Position numbers and translations under genes: made by a program
Shown here: positions 34,364 to 44,362 of the stretch, piece by piece
How the letters are laid out: every line of letters starts with the position of its first letter
How positions within the stretch are numbered: the first letter of the stretch is position 1
The notes under the pieces: generated by a model
Database searches by the model: none
Seen by the model: the letters and a program-made list of their open reading frames with translations, nothing else
Told to the model about the DNA's origin: nothing
DNA from: Akkermansiaceae bacterium
Lineage (GTDB): Bacteria; Verrucomicrobiota; Verrucomicrobiia; Verrucomicrobiales; Akkermansiaceae
NCBI GenBank assembly: GCA_029253285.1
Contig: JAQWZU010000080.1
Span: forward strand, 1-44,680
DNA length: 44,680 bases
Direction of reading: 5' to 3'

Positions 34364-35904
34364 TTCTTTTTGGCAGGCGGCGGAGCAGGGGGATCCAGAA
34401 TTGTAATGAGGCCATCGACTGATTTAACTTCGGGGAGGTCTTCATAGGTAGCCTTGGCTTTCTTGAGAATAATGAGTGCTTCGCCGTGTTTCTTCTGGCG
34501 GCGGTTAAGCTCGACAAGATTGAGGTCCTGCCGGAGTTTATCAGCGGGGTTTTGGTAGAGGCTTCTGGCTTTGATGAATGAATCGGTGGCGGCTTCCCAA
34601 TTTTCTTCTTCGAGTTCTTGCGTGCCGAAGTGTTCCTGAATGATGCCGCTTTTAAACTTTTTGGACGCTTGGGTGAGATTGGCCCGACGTTCTTTTGCAT
34701 CCGCCCATCGATTCTGGGCCAGGCGGATGGCTTTGAAGTCACGATCTTCTTTGAAGTCGGAGAGGGTTTCGTTGAACTTTTTGTAGGGACGATAAAGTGG
34801 GTCGCCGATAACGACACTTTGCCAGGAGATGACATTCATCGCCATGTAGGCTGACTCGATGAGAGAGTATCCTTTGAGAAGTCGGTCGTGAAAAATGCTA
34901 AAGTCGTGACTGGCCTGGAGGTAGGGTTCCCAGACGTTGCCGAGAGTGGCGGCGGCTCCCCGGTCGATGAGTGCGGCGCTCCAGTTCTGGGCGGGATTGT
35001 TGAGTTGTTTGGCGCTGAAGGAGTGAAGGTGAACGGCGATGGCGCCAGGCTTGAGTTTCATCTTGGGGTCGAGGAAGGGGCCGTTGCGATGCTGGGTATA
35101 CCAGCCGAAGTAGAGGGCGGCATCGGTCATGGGATAGTGGCTGGTGAAGGTGTTTTTTTGTCGGTCGACGACGGTTGGAATGCCGACTTCGAGGTTTTTT
35201 GTGACGATGGTGCTCATCCATTGATCGCCGATGGCAAAGCCTCCACCTTTGAGTGCGTGGTCGATATAGGCCCGACCCCAGAGTCCTTTTTCTTCAATTT
35301 CCAGTGAATCAAGAACCATGCGCTTGCAGTGATCCTGCGTGGGGCCGTCGAGGCGACCGACGAGATAGATGAGGTCGAGGTTGGATTGGATGAAAGGGAG
35401 ATCCTTTTTGAAAAACGGATTGGGGATGAGGCCAGCGATGGGATAGGGATCGACACCGAATAGGGCGAGCTCTGAATCAATCGAGGCTTCGGTGTTCTTG
35501 CCAAATTGTTTTACTTTGGCGAGTTCTTCGGCGCTTGCTTCACTTCGGCTGATGCGAAGAGGCATGCCCCGCATGAGGACGATGCTGCGGATGTGGCTTT
35601 GAGAAGGAATAGTTGTGCCACTTACGTCTTTGGAAAGAGTCCACCATTTGGATTCGGTGAACTTTTGGCGGAGGGGATCGCGGATCGTTTTATTGTAAGT
35701 GGCGCGGTCGATGGTGGCCTTCTCGGTGGTGGAAACTCCGACGATCTGCGTGGTCGGGATTTTCCGCATCAGCGAATAGAACTCGGCCAACTCTTTGGAA
35801 TCTTCCGAGTTGCTGTTGTAGACGACAAGGATGTGTCCGGGTTGGAGCGGTGCCGGGGCGGCGAGGACCGGAACGATCAGGGCAAGAAAAAGGAGGATTC
35901 GCAT
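34360..35904 (-). CDS. TIGR03790 family exported protein
   Basis: Predicted exported protein of 514 residues. It has a short signal peptide (MRILLFLALIVPVLAAPAPL) and the landmarks of the TIGR03790 family: HILVVYNSNSEDSKELAEFY, SIVLMRGMPLRIS, YLVGRLDGPT, GAIAVHLHSFSAKQL, RGAAATLGNVWEPY and SWQSVVIGDPLYRPY. The order of these resembles the caspase/gingipain-type region of large extracellular proteases, with H in HLHSF and a GDP motif, but a catalytic Cys is not evident to me. The family occurs in Planctomycetes, Verrucomicrobia and Acidobacteria and has no known function. The C-terminal 120 residues are helical and TPR-like (EALIILKKAKATYEDLPE). It shares one base with the MBL stop and four with the DUF2851 start. 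Confidence 0.87.
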   Translation of the reverse strand: MRILLFLALIVPVLAAPAPLQPGHILVVYNSNSEDSKELAEFYSLMRKIPTTQIVGVSTTEKATIDRATYNKTIRDPLRQKFTESKWWTLSKDVSGTTIPSQSHIRSIVLMRGMPLRISRSEASAEELAKVKQFGKNTEASIDSELALFGVDPYPIAGLIPNPFFKKDLPFIQSNLDLIYLVGRLDGPTQDHCKRMVLDSLEIEEKGLWGRAYIDHALKGGGFAIGDQWMSTIVTKNLEVGIPTVVDRQKNTFTSHYPMTDAALYFGWYTQHRNGPFLDPKMKLKPGAIAVHLHSFSAKQLNNPAQNWSAALIDRGAAATLGNVWEPYLQASHDFSIFHDRLLKGYSLIESAYMAMNVISWQSVVIGDPLYRPYKKFNETLSDFKEDRDFKAIRLAQNRWADAKERRANLTQASKKFKSGIIQEHFGTQELEEENWEAATDSFIKARSLYQNPADKLRQDLNLVELNRRQKKHGEALIILKKAKATYEDLPEVKSVDGLITILDPPAPPPAKKK

Positions 35905-36704
35905 TATTTGAGAAGATTAAGGCTGAGGCGGTCGTACGCCAGCGAAACATTCGGTGAGAGAGAGGCGGAGACTTCCTCGCGGTTGATTTCGTGGGAGAGA
36001 TGAGTGAAGTGGGATTGCCGGGGTTTGAGCTCCTCGATGGTGGCGAGGGCTTCGTGGATAGTCATGTGGGTGTGATGATCTTCGTGGCGAAGGGCGTCGA
36101 TGATGAGGATGTCAAGGTCCTGAAGGAGGGCGAGAGACTCGGGTGGGATCGTTTTAACGTCGGGGAGGTAGGCCAGGGAAAGGTGATCGGGGAAATCGAA
36201 GCGAAAGCCGTGGGTACGAACCCAGCCGTGTTTAACCTCGATCGGGGTGATTTTGAGGCCGTTGAATTCGAAGGCTTCTTCGAAAGGGCGTGGGTCGGGG
36301 TGGACGTAGCCACCTTGTTTGCCTTTGTTGAGAAAGGCCCAGGGGAACATGCGGTCGAGGCCGCCAAGGGTTTCGGGAGATCCGTAGAGCGGGAGGGGAT
36401 CGTCGCGATGCCAGCAGAAGGCGCGGATTTCATCGAAGCCCGCGACGTGATCGACGTGCTCGTGGGTGTAGAGGACGGCGTCGACGGCGGTGATATTCTC
36501 GCGGAGCGCTTGTTCGTGAAGGTCGGGGCCGGTGTCGATGAGGAGACGCCCCCAAGGGCCTTCGATCAAGGCGGAGCTGCGGAGACGGCGGTCATGGGGG
36601 TGATCCGAGGCGCAAGTCGGGCAGGGACAGCCGATGACCGGCACGCCGACGGAGGTGGCGGTGCCGAGAAAAAGGAAGCGGCTTTGATCCGAACACGTGC
36701 TCAT
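35904..36704 (-). CDS. MBL-fold metal-dependent hydrolase (PhnP-like)
   Basis: Metallo-beta-lactamase-fold hydrolase of 266 residues. The N-terminus has the PhnP-type signature (FLFLGTATSVGVPVIGCPCP with a further C, then RLRSSALI), and the metal site THEHVDHVAGFDEI, with D and H further on (YLPDVKTIP, DALRHEDHHTHMT, HFTHLSHEIN). Relatives include phosphoribosyl 1,2-cyclic phosphate phosphodiesterase and tRNA-processing or cyclic-nucleotide hydrolases; the substrate here is not known and no phn genes are near. Start: ATG 36704 matches the family start; the frame is open to 36773, but that region probably holds the recN promoter. It is the first gene of the MBL-TIGR03790-DUF2851-dprA unit. Confidence 0.87.
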   Translation of the reverse strand: MSTCSDQSRFLFLGTATSVGVPVIGCPCPTCASDHPHDRRLRSSALIEGPWGRLLIDTGPDLHEQALRENITAVDAVLYTHEHVDHVAGFDEIRAFCWHRDDPLPLYGSPETLGGLDRMFPWAFLNKGKQGGYVHPDPRPFEEAFEFNGLKITPIEVKHGWVRTHGFRFDFPDHLSLAYLPDVKTIPPESLALLQDLDILIIDALRHEDHHTHMTIHEALATIEELKPRQSHFTHLSHEINREEVSASLSPNVSLAYDRLSLNLLK

Positions 36705-36706
36705 GG

Positions 36707-36734
36707 TTGCAACTGGGCGAAAGCCTTGCATAAT
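36707..36734 (+). promoter_or_regulatory. Candidate sigma70-type promoter for recN
   Basis: TTGCAA (36707-36712) and CATAAT (36729-36734) are separated by 16 bp, four of six and five of six matches to the consensus. Transcription would start near 36741, about 15 bp before the recN ATG at 36757. The element sits in the 52-bp gap between the divergent MBL and recN starts. I see no LexA-type box. Confidence 0.4.
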
Positions 36735-36756
36735 CGCCTCCTCATCGCAAAACGGA

Positions 36757-38397
36757 ATGCTCACTCTTCTCAAGATTCGTAACCTCGCCCTCGTCGATCA
36801 ACTGGAATGGGAACTCGGAAGTGGATTGGTCGGGGTGACCGGGGAGACTGGTGCGGGCAAGTCGGTGATCGTAGGTGCGCTCAAACTGGTATTGGGAGAG
36901 CGGGCCGATAAAGGGTTGATTCGCACTGGTGAAGAGCAATGTAAGGTCGAGGCGATTTTTAATTTGTCCGATTCAAGTGCCATCGATGCCATTCTCGAGG
37001 AAGTCGGGCTCGATCCTTGCGATGAAAACGAGCTGATCATTCGGCGCGTGGTGGGTACGAGTTCGAACAAGCAGTTTGTGAATAACGGAGCGGCGACCCT
37101 GGGTGTGTTGCGGAAAATTGGGCAACACCTGGTGGATCTTCACGGGCCGCACGATCACCAGTCCTTGCTTTCGGCAGAGCGGCAGCTGGCGATGTTGGAT
37201 GCCTACAGCGGAGCGGTAAAAGATTTGGCGGGTTACCGTGAGCAGTGGGCGAGTTGGCGGCAAGCTGCGGATGATTACGAAACGGCGCGAGCCCAGCGCG
37301 AGATTGGTGATCAGGAAAAAGAGCTTTTGAGATTTCAGGTGGAGGAAATTGACTCGGCTGAATTGAAGCCGGGCGAAGAGGAGGAGTTGGAAGAGCGTTA
37401 TCGTCGCACGAGTAATGCGAGTCGTCTTGGTGAGTTGGCCGGGAAGGCGGTGCAGTTGCTGTCGACAACGGTGAATTCAGGACTTGAGGAACTACAGCGC
37501 ACTGTGGTGGAGCTTTCATCGATTGATCCGGCGATCAAAGACCTCTCCGATGAAGTGGAAGGCGCAAATATTCAGATGCAGGAATTGGAGCGTGGACTCG
37601 CGGATTATCTCGGTGAGTTGGAATTGGATCCGGAAGAAGTGCGCGAAGTAGAGGGTCGCTTTAATTTAGTAGAGAACCTGAAGCGGAAATACGGACCCGG
37701 CTTGGAGGATGTCATCGAGCATGCAGAGGAAGCCCGGCAACGACTAGCTGGCTCGGATAACCGGGAAGAATATCTCAAGGGCCTGAAAGAGTGTGTGGAT
37801 GGCGCGATGAAGACCCTTCGATCCAGAGCTCGCAAGATGAGCACGAAGCGTAAGAAGCATGCCACAGCTTTGGCGGATGAAGTGAGATCTCATCTCGTTG
37901 ATTTGGGGTTCAAGCAAGCTGAGTTTGAAGTGCAGCTGGAAGTCCGGGAAGAACCGGGACCGTATGGTCTTGAGAATGTCGAATATCTCTTCGGTCCGAA
38001 TCCGGGAGAGCCGCTCAAGCCGCTCCGGCAGGTCGCTTCGAGCGGGGAGATTTCACGAGTGATGTTGGCGGTGAAAAATGCGCTGGCTGATCAGGATAGC
38101 ACGCCTTTGATGGTGTTTGATGAAATCGATGCCAATGTCGGCGGGGAAATTGCTCGGGCGGTGGGCGAAAAAATGGCGAGTTTGGGTGAGCGGCATCAAG
38201 TGGTGTCGATTACGCACTTTCCGCAGGTGGCAGCCGTGGCGCATCAGCATTTTCTGGTCGAGAAGCGAGTGGAGGGAGGTCGCTCGATTTCCTCACTCGT
38301 CGAAGTCGCCGGAGAAGAGCGAGTTGATGAGTTGGTTCGGATGCTCGGAGGCGGAGGAATCGAAGTCCGCGAGATGGCAAAGTCGCTTTTGAGTTAG
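36757..38397 (+). CDS. recN: DNA repair protein RecN
   Basis: SMC-like ATPase of 546 residues acting early in double-strand-break repair. Motifs: N-terminal MLTLLKIRNLALVDQLEWEL with Walker A GVTGETGAGKSVIVGAL, VNNGAATLGVLRKIGQHLVD, DLHGPHDHQSLL, long coiled-coil arms (about 140-360), and the C-terminal ABC half with signature SSGEISRVMLAVK and Walker B PLMVFDEIDANVGGEIA, then VVSITHFPQVAAVAHQHF. Start: ATG 36757 matches the family start; an upstream in-frame ATG at 36697 would overlap the divergent MBL gene. The stop (TAG 38395-38397) overlaps the acpH stop on the other strand. Confidence 0.95.
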   Translation: MLTLLKIRNLALVDQLEWELGSGLVGVTGETGAGKSVIVGALKLVLGERADKGLIRTGEEQCKVEAIFNLSDSSAIDAILEEVGLDPCDENELIIRRVVGTSSNKQFVNNGAATLGVLRKIGQHLVDLHGPHDHQSLLSAERQLAMLDAYSGAVKDLAGYREQWASWRQAADDYETARAQREIGDQEKELLRFQVEEIDSAELKPGEEEELEERYRRTSNASRLGELAGKAVQLLSTTVNSGLEELQRTVVELSSIDPAIKDLSDEVEGANIQMQELERGLADYLGELELDPEEVREVEGRFNLVENLKRKYGPGLEDVIEHAEEARQRLAGSDNREEYLKGLKECVDGAMKTLRSRARKMSTKRKKHATALADEVRSHLVDLGFKQAEFEVQLEVREEPGPYGLENVEYLFGPNPGEPLKPLRQVASSGEISRVMLAVKNALADQDSTPLMVFDEIDANVGGEIARAVGEKMASLGERHQVVSITHFPQVAAVAHQHFLVEKRVEGGRSISSLVEVAGEERVDELVRMLGGGGIEVREMAKSLLS

Positions 38398-38981
38398 GAA
38401 TGGCGAATCTTTGCGAACTCCATGACTTGTGGATAGAAGATGTGGAAGGCTTTGCTGAAGGAGTGGTAGTGGGAAGTGAGGTCTTCTTCGGCTCCTACGA
38501 GTGGGCTCAGGAATTTTCGGCGTGAGCTAACGCGTCGGAAGGTGAGGGCGAGGCCGTCGATGGCGCCATAGGTGCCGAGCCAGTTTTCGGCTTGCATCCG
38601 CGGCGCCAGGGCTTCGAGTTCGGGGGTGAGCCAGTCGGTGCGTCGATCCAGAGTGCGATACACTTCGGAGATGAAGAGATTGAGTGGTCCGTCCGAATAC
38701 TCCTGCCAATGATGTGCGAGAAAGTGGTCGAAGAAAATGTCGATAATGATGCCGGCGAAGCGCCGTCGTTCGGGTGAGAGGAATTTTTTGGCATCGAGGA
38801 ACGAGGCATGGCTATCGGTGAATTGATCCACGGCCCGATGAAGCATGATGCCGTCAATGACCTCGTCGGGGAATTGCGTCCTGAGGCTTTCCGGAGTGCC
38901 TCGAACGAAGTCACCCAGAAGTGCGCCCACGCGGGAGGCGTCGGTATTTTTAGCGAGATGAAAGTGAGCGAGAAAGTTCAA
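38394..38981 (-). CDS. acpH: ACP phosphodiesterase (AcpH-like)
   Basis: Enzyme of 195 residues expected to remove the 4'-phosphopantetheine group from acyl carrier protein. The HD-like AcpH family is recognisable by MNFLAHFHLA at the N-terminus, VGALLGDFVRG, IMLHRAVDQFTDSH, RRFAGIIIDIFFDHFLAHHW and the C-terminal YGAIDGLALTFRRVSSRR. Length matches the family (about 190-200). The start codon is TTG: the family N-terminus MNFLAH falls exactly there and no ATG is nearby. It converges on recN with overlapping stop codons (TTAG at 38394-38397) and is divergent from the aminotransferase gene 39 bp away. Confidence 0.9.
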   Translation of the reverse strand: MNFLAHFHLAKNTDASRVGALLGDFVRGTPESLRTQFPDEVIDGIMLHRAVDQFTDSHASFLDAKKFLSPERRRFAGIIIDIFFDHFLAHHWQEYSDGPLNLFISEVYRTLDRRTDWLTPELEALAPRMQAENWLGTYGAIDGLALTFRRVSSRRKFLSPLVGAEEDLTSHYHSFSKAFHIFYPQVMEFAKIRHS

Positions 38982-39020
38982 GGCTTGCGGTTGGGATAGG
39001 GCCTGATTTATGAAGTGTCC

Positions 39021-39794
39021 ATGATCGTATGGTGGAACGAACGTTTACTTTTCGAGGGCGAGGTGAAAATTTCACCGTTTGATTCCTGTCTGCTTCGAGG
39101 GGAAGGTGTATTTGAAACCATTTTGGCGAGGGATGGACGGATCATTTCCTGGCCGCGGCATTTAAAGCGACTTCGAAATTCCGCTGATCTTCTAGGAGTG
39201 GATGTGCCGGAGGAAAGCGCGCTGGTAGAGGCAATGCGGATGCTTCTTGATGAAAATGATTTGTCCGAAGGAAAGGCGAGGATTCGAATTACGCTCGGAG
39301 ACAATCAACTGGTGACGGCGGTGCCTTTGCCGGAACGAGGTGAAACTGCGCGGATCACTCTTGTGGATCTTTGTCGCAACGAGAAGAGCCCGATGTGTCA
39401 CGCCAAGACCTGTTCCTATGCTGAAAACATGCTGTCATTGGCCAGAGCTAAGGAGGCGGGGGCAGATGAAGCGATTTTGTCGAATACCAAGGGGGAGCTT
39501 TGCGAAGGGAGTATGTCGAACGTCTTCTTTGTGAAGGATGGGAAGATTTGCACGCCGGCTCTGGAGTGTGGGTGCCTGCCGGGAACGGTGCGTGAAGCAT
39601 TTCTTGAGATTGGGGAGGTCGAAGAGGGGCGTTGGCCGATAGAGGTTCTGAACGAGGCTGAGGAAATTTGGCTGACAAGTTCGACCCGTCTGGTGAGCTG
39701 GGTGAGTCACTATGGTGAACGTGATCTGGGAGAGGCTTCAGAGCTCTTTCAGAAAAGCCGGGAGGGCTTGATAAGGCATATCGGAGCATTCTAG
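39021..39794 (+). CDS. Class IV PLP-dependent aminotransferase (aminodeoxychorismate lyase / BCAT-like)
   Basis: Fold-type IV PLP enzyme of 257 residues. Landmarks: WWNERLLFEGEVKISPFDSC, GEGVFETILARDGRI, the PLP lysine in HAKTCSYAENMLSLARAKE, DEAILSNTKGELCEGSMSNV, and CLPGTVREAFLEI followed by EIWLTSSTRLVSWVSH. These fit PabC (4-amino-4-deoxychorismate lyase, folate synthesis), branched-chain aminotransferase or D-amino-acid transaminase; the short length suits PabC. folC lies about 5 kb away but on the other strand, so no operon link is shown. Start: ATG 39021 is used; a GTG at 39015 in the same frame is possible. Confidence 0.85.
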   Translation: MIVWWNERLLFEGEVKISPFDSCLLRGEGVFETILARDGRIISWPRHLKRLRNSADLLGVDVPEESALVEAMRMLLDENDLSEGKARIRITLGDNQLVTAVPLPERGETARITLVDLCRNEKSPMCHAKTCSYAENMLSLARAKEAGADEAILSNTKGELCEGSMSNVFFVKDGKICTPALECGCLPGTVREAFLEIGEVEEGRWPIEVLNEAEEIWLTSSTRLVSWVSHYGERDLGEASELFQKSREGLIRHIGAF

Positions 39795-39831
39795 TCTTCC
39801 GGCGACTGCGGTATTTTGCTTAAACGTTTTT

Positions 39832-42800
39832 GTGAATTTCCCTCACAAATTGCTTTTTCTTATTTTGGCGTCGCAGGCGTGTGCAAAATCGGCGCTCACC
39901 TTCAATAAGGACATTCGCCCGATTCTTTCGGATAAGTGTTTTGCTTGTCATGGTTTCGACGAAGAAACCAGGGAGGCCAAGCTGCGGCTCGATACTCCGG
40001 AGGGGGCATTTAAGAAAAAGAAGCGGGGAAAACCGGCGATTTTTCCCGGGAATCCGGATGAGAGTGAGTCGTGGCTGCGCATCATCTCCAAGGACGAGGA
40101 TGATGTCATGCCTCCGCCGGATTCGCACAAGCAGCTGACTTCGGAAGAGAAGGCGGTCATCCGTCAATGGATTTCCGAAGGAGCGGAGTATCAAAGACAC
40201 TGGGCTTTTGAGGCTCCGGTGAAGGGGAAGATTCCAGGGGGAGAAGGAACAGTGATTGACCGCTTCGTAGGGGCCGGTTTGGAAAAAGAAGGAGTGGGCT
40301 TTTCCCCGGAAGCGGATCGCGCGACTTTGATTCGGAGAGTGAGTTTTGCGCTAACCGGTTTGCCGCCTTCGATTGAGGAGGTGGAGACTTACCTCGACGA
40401 TCAAACGACTAATGCTTACGAGAAAATGGTCAAGCAATACCTCGCTTCAGATCGGTATGGTGAGGAAATGGCGCGCCATTGGTTGGATGCGGCGCGTTAT
40501 GGAGACACCCATGGGATGCACCTCGATAATGAGCGTCAGATGTGGGCTTACCGGGATTGGGTGATTGAATCGTTTAACAAGAACTTGCCCTACGATAAAT
40601 TTACGATTCAGCAACTAGCCGGTGACTTGATGCCGAATCCGACCCAGGAACAAATGGTGGCTACCGGGTTCAACCGTTGTAATGTCACTACCGGTGAAGG
40701 TGGTAGTATCGCGAAGGAGTTCGTCTTTCGTTACGCCGTTGATCGGGCAAGCACCACGGCGCAGGTTTGGTTGGGTCTGACAGCGGCCTGTGCGGTGTGT
40801 CATGATCACAAATACGATCCGATTACTTCCAAGGATTTCTATTCGCTTTATGCCTTTTTTAACTCCAATGCCGATCCGGCGATGGACGGAAACAAGTTGC
40901 TCACGCAGCCGGTGGTCAAAGTGAAGAGCCCGGACTACGATGAAAAGATGAAGGCGTTCTCGGAACGGGAGAGTGTTCTCGCGAAGAAGATGACCAAGAT
41001 CGCAAAATCGCTGGTTTATAAAGATCCGGCCGAGCAAAAACCACGTCCACCCAAGGCTGTGCAGGAACAGGTTTGGTTTGACGATGCCTTTCCCAAGGGT
41101 GCGAAGGTTGGGTCGTCAGGGCATCCTCTGACACTTGTAGATTTCCCGGTAAAGAGCGGAAAGAAATCGTTGAAGCGAGGTGGCCCGGCGATGGCGCAGG
41201 ATTACTATCAGGCGGGAGCCGCTCCTCTGGTTGTACCGGCGAATGCGAAGTTTTTCCTCAATGTTTATCTCGACCCAAAAGATCCGCCGGAAGAGGTTAT
41301 GATTCAGTTCCATACCAGTGGTTGGAGTCACCGTGCCTTGTGGGGGGCTGATGTGATTGACTTTGGCAATAGAGGAACCACGGAACGGTATCGGGCAGGA
41401 GACCTGCCAAAGAAAGGGGAGTGGGTTCGTCTTGAAGTCCCGGGTGAAAAGATGGGGCTTTCGAGTGGTGCCAAGGTCGTGGGCTTTGCTTTCACCGTGC
41501 ACGGCGGAACGGCTTACTTTGATCATTTCGGAGTTGAAGGCGTCACCGATCCGGCCTCAGACCCGAATCTTTCTTTAATGGCCTGGCGAAACTCACGGAA
41601 AGGTAAGGATACTCCGGAAGCGAAAGGTAAACTAAGGGGATGGTTGAAGGCTGGTCCCGAGAAAGCCCGCAAGCCCGGGGAGTTAGCGCAGATTAGGTCA
41701 TATTACCTTGAGAATATCTGCCACTCGACACGTGATGCCTTCACCTCGGTTGATGGAGATTTGGAAAAGATTCGTAAAGAAAAAGCGGCCTTCGATGCGA
41801 GTATTCCATCGACCTTTGTCTTCAAGGATCTCGCAAAGCCCCGCGAAAGCTTCGTGATGATACGCGGGGAATACGACAAGCCCGGTGAGAAGGTGGAGCC
41901 GAATACTCCACTGGTTCTTCCTCCGCTAAAGAAAGACGGAGCGCGGGCTAATCGTCTCGACTTGGCAAATTGGTTGGTGGCTCCTGAGAATCCACTCACA
42001 GCCCGCGTGGCGGTGAATCGTTTTTGGCAGCAGGTCTTTGGCGTTGGTTTGGTTAAGACGAGTCACGATTTTGGAACGCAGGGAGAATTGCCCAGTCATC
42101 CTGAATTACTTGATTACCTCGCGTTGCGCTTTCAGGAAAAAGGATGGGATGTCAAAGCCCTGATGCAGGAGTTGGTGATGAGTAGGACCTTCCGTCAGCA
42201 AAGCCGTGCGGCCAGTCCGCGATGGGTGCAGGATCCGACCAATCGAAAACTGGCCCGTGGTCCGAGGATTCGTCTCGCTGCGGAGCAGTTGCGTGATCAG
42301 GCGCTCTTTGTGGGCGGATTGATTGATCTAAAAATGGGAGGTAAAGGCGTAAGGCCCTACCAGCCTCCGAACATCTGGGAGCCGGTGGCTTTCGGGGGAT
42401 CGAATACGAGATATTACAAACAAGGGAAGGGCTCTGATCTCTATCGGCGTTCGGTTTACACCTTTTTCAAACGAACCGCACCGCATCCAGCAATGACGAA
42501 CTTCGACGCTCCGGCGCGCGAGCAAACCTGCTTGAGTCGTGAGACTAGTAATACGCCATTGCAGGCCTTGCAGCTTTTGAATGATGTGCAGCATTACGAG
42601 GCGGCGCGAGGGTTGGCAACACGAATGATGAAAGCTTCGCCGGAGCCAGCGGCGAGGATTGATTTTGCCTTCAAAAGCGTTTTGTCTCGCGCGCCTTCTT
42701 CGGATGAGGTGGCAATCATTTCCAAGCTCTGTCAACGACAGTTGGCCCGGTATCAAAAAACTCCCGAGGATGCCAAAAAGGCCATCGGTTTTGGTGAATC

Positions 42801-42897
42801 GAAAGCTCCGGCTGACTTGGATGTTCCGCAACTGGCGGCATGGACCTTGGTCGCAAATCTTATTCTTAACATGGACGAAGCTATCGTTCGCAACTAA
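39832..42897 (+). CDS. Planctomycete-type cytochrome c / DUF1549 / DUF1553 protein
   Basis: Exported protein of 1021 residues. A short signal peptide ends near ACAKS. The PSC1-type cytochrome c domain follows, with one heme motif C36-x2-C39-H40 ([10 protein letters not shown]) and the distal region [20 protein letters not shown]1549 (about 140-345) has [49 protein letters not shown] and [16 protein letters not shown]. After a carbohydrate-binding-like insert, DUF1553 (about 700-960) has [40 protein letters not shown], and [20 protein letters not shown]. The family is greatly expanded in Planctomycetes and Verrucomicrobia and is usually paired with DUF1501; roles in polysaccharide or sulfated-glycan degradation are suspected but not proven. 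The start is GTG. Confidence 0.92.
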   Translation: MNFPHKLLFLILASQACAKSALTFNKDIRPILSDKCFACHGFDEETREAKLRLDTPEGAFKKKKRGKPAIFPGNPDESESWLRIISKDEDDVMPPPDSHKQLTSEEKAVIRQWISEGAEYQRHWAFEAPVKGKIPGGEGTVIDRFVGAGLEKEGVGFSPEADRATLIRRVSFALTGLPPSIEEVETYLDDQTTNAYEKMVKQYLASDRYGEEMARHWLDAARYGDTHGMHLDNERQMWAYRDWVIESFNKNLPYDKFTIQQLAGDLMPNPTQEQMVATGFNRCNVTTGEGGSIAKEFVFRYAVDRASTTAQVWLGLTAACAVCHDHKYDPITSKDFYSLYAFFNSNADPAMDGNKLLTQPVVKVKSPDYDEKMKAFSERESVLAKKMTKIAKSLVYKDPAEQKPRPPKAVQEQVWFDDAFPKGAKVGSSGHPLTLVDFPVKSGKKSLKRGGPAMAQDYYQAGAAPLVVPANAKFFLNVYLDPKDPPEEVMIQFHTSGWSHRALWGADVIDFGNRGTTERYRAGDLPKKGEWVRLEVPGEKMGLSSGAKVVGFAFTVHGGTAYFDHFGVEGVTDPASDPNLSLMAWRNSRKGKDTPEAKGKLRGWLKAGPEKARKPGELAQIRSYYLENICHSTRDAFTSVDGDLEKIRKEKAAFDASIPSTFVFKDLAKPRESFVMIRGEYDKPGEKVEPNTPLVLPPLKKDGARANRLDLANWLVAPENPLTARVAVNRFWQQVFGVGLVKTSHDFGTQGELPSHPELLDYLALRFQEKGWDVKALMQELVMSRTFRQQSRAASPRWVQDPTNRKLARGPRIRLAAEQLRDQALFVGGLIDLKMGGKGVRPYQPPNIWEPVAFGGSNTRYYKQGKGSDLYRRSVYTFFKRTAPHPAMTNFDAPAREQTCLSRETSNTPLQALQLLNDVQHYEAARGLATRMMKASPEPAARIDFAFKSVLSRAPSSDEVAIISKLCQRQLARYQKTPEDAKKAIGFGESKAPADLDVPQLAAWTLVANLILNMDEAIVRN

Positions 42898-42904
42898 TTA
42901 CCTT

Positions 42905-44362
42905 GTGAATCCATTTTTAGAAAATCAGCTTCTTCAAACCCGTCGTCAGTTTTTTGGCGACACCGGAATTAGGTTGGGCGGAATTGCCATGGCTTCCTTG
43001 ATGGGGGCTCCGCGAATCAGTGCCGCGCCATCCGAGGTGCATCCGGCTTTGCCTGACTTGCCGCATTTTGCAAGTAAGGCGAAGGCGGTGATTTACCTCC
43101 ACATGAATGGTGGTCCGTCGCAGCTCGATACCTGGGATTACAAGCCGAACCTACTTAAAGAATATCAGAAGAGCCTTCCCAAGGAGTTTCTTGGAGATCG
43201 GATTACCACGATGACCAGTGGTCAGGCGAAGTTTCCGGTAGCGCCTTCACGATTCAAATTTTCCCAGCACGGGGAATGTGGGCGTTGGGTGAGTGAGTTA
43301 CTTCCGCATACCGCTAAGATCGTGGACGACATCGCAGTGGTGAAAACGGTGCATACCAATGCAATCAACCACGACCCGGCCTGTACCTTCGTCATGACCG
43401 GAAGCGAAGTGCCGGGCAAGCCGAGCATGGGATCGTGGATTTCTTATGGTCTGGGGGCTGAAACGAGCGATCTTCCGGCTTTTGTTGCGTTGACGCCAAA
43501 CTTCCCGAATGGCTCGAATGCGCAGGCTCTCTTTAGTCGGATGTGGGGACCGGGGTTTCTGCCCGGACGTCATAGTGGTGTGGTTTTGCGATCAGGAAAT
43601 GATCCGGTGCTTTATCTGGAGAACCCTCCGGGAGTTAATCGGGATGACCGCCGGGCGATGCTCGATTCTCTGGGCGAACTTAATCAACGCGGCTTTGAGA
43701 AATTTGGTGACCCGGATATTCAGACGAGAATTTCCCAATATGAAATGTCCTATCGGATGCAAGCGAGTGTCCCTGAATTGACAAATTTTAAGAAGGAGTC
43801 GAAAGCGACATTGGATTTATACGGCGAAGATGTTCATCGGGCGGGATCGTTTACTTCAAGTGCGCTTCTGGCCCGACGACTTGTCGAACGTGGCGTGCGC
43901 ATGGTGCAGATTATGCATCGAGGCTGGGACTCGCACGGGAATCTTCCCAAGGAGATGGGGAGTCAGTGTAAGGATACAGATCAAGCGTGTGCAGCTCTCC
44001 TCACCGACCTTAAGCAACGCGGAATGTTGGATGAAACGCTCATTATTTGGGGGGGAGAATTTGGCCGGACGGTATACTCTCAGGGGACACTCACCGAGAC
44101 TCGCTACGGAAGGGATCACCATCCACGGAATTTCTGTATGTGGATGGCGGGCGGAGGAATCAAGGGTGGCGTCACACTCGGTGAAACCGATGAGTACTCC
44201 TATAACCCGGTGAGGGACTCTGTGCACATCAACGAGATCAACGCGACTGTGATGCATTGTCTCGGGATCGACCACGAACGCTTTACCCTGAAATATCAAG
44301 GCTTGGATCAACGTCTTACCGGAGTTGAACCGATGAAGGTTCTCAAGAATATCCTGGCCTAA
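42905..44362 (+). CDS. DUF1501 family protein with Tat-type signal
   Basis: Exported protein of 485 residues, partner of the preceding DUF1549/1553 gene (7 bp apart). The N-terminus has a twin-arginine motif ([20 protein letters not shown]), expected to be exported folded. DUF1501 landmarks: [110 protein letters not shown] and [17 protein letters not shown]. The fold is related to alkaline phosphatase/sulfatase; activity is not established. The start is GTG 42905. Upstream extension in the same frame overlaps the previous gene and is not coding. Confidence 0.93.
   Translation: MNPFLENQLLQTRRQFFGDTGIRLGGIAMASLMGAPRISAAPSEVHPALPDLPHFASKAKAVIYLHMNGGPSQLDTWDYKPNLLKEYQKSLPKEFLGDRITTMTSGQAKFPVAPSRFKFSQHGECGRWVSELLPHTAKIVDDIAVVKTVHTNAINHDPACTFVMTGSEVPGKPSMGSWISYGLGAETSDLPAFVALTPNFPNGSNAQALFSRMWGPGFLPGRHSGVVLRSGNDPVLYLENPPGVNRDDRRAMLDSLGELNQRGFEKFGDPDIQTRISQYEMSYRMQASVPELTNFKKESKATLDLYGEDVHRAGSFTSSALLARRLVERGVRMVQIMHRGWDSHGNLPKEMGSQCKDTDQACAALLTDLKQRGMLDETLIIWGGEFGRTVYSQGTLTETRYGRDHHPRNFCMWMAGGGIKGGVTLGETDEYSYNPVRDSVHINEINATVMHCLGIDHERFTLKYQGLDQRLTGVEPMKVLKNILA

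Noticed and set aside
35991-36782. 263-codon plus-strand frame opposite the MBL hydrolase gene
   Set aside because: Val/Glu/Gly-rich shadow; the MBL gene has all metal-site motifs.
42659-42904. Upstream extension of the DUF1501 frame
   Set aside because: Lies inside the end of the DUF1549/1553 gene out of frame; the Tat signal starts right after GTG 42905.
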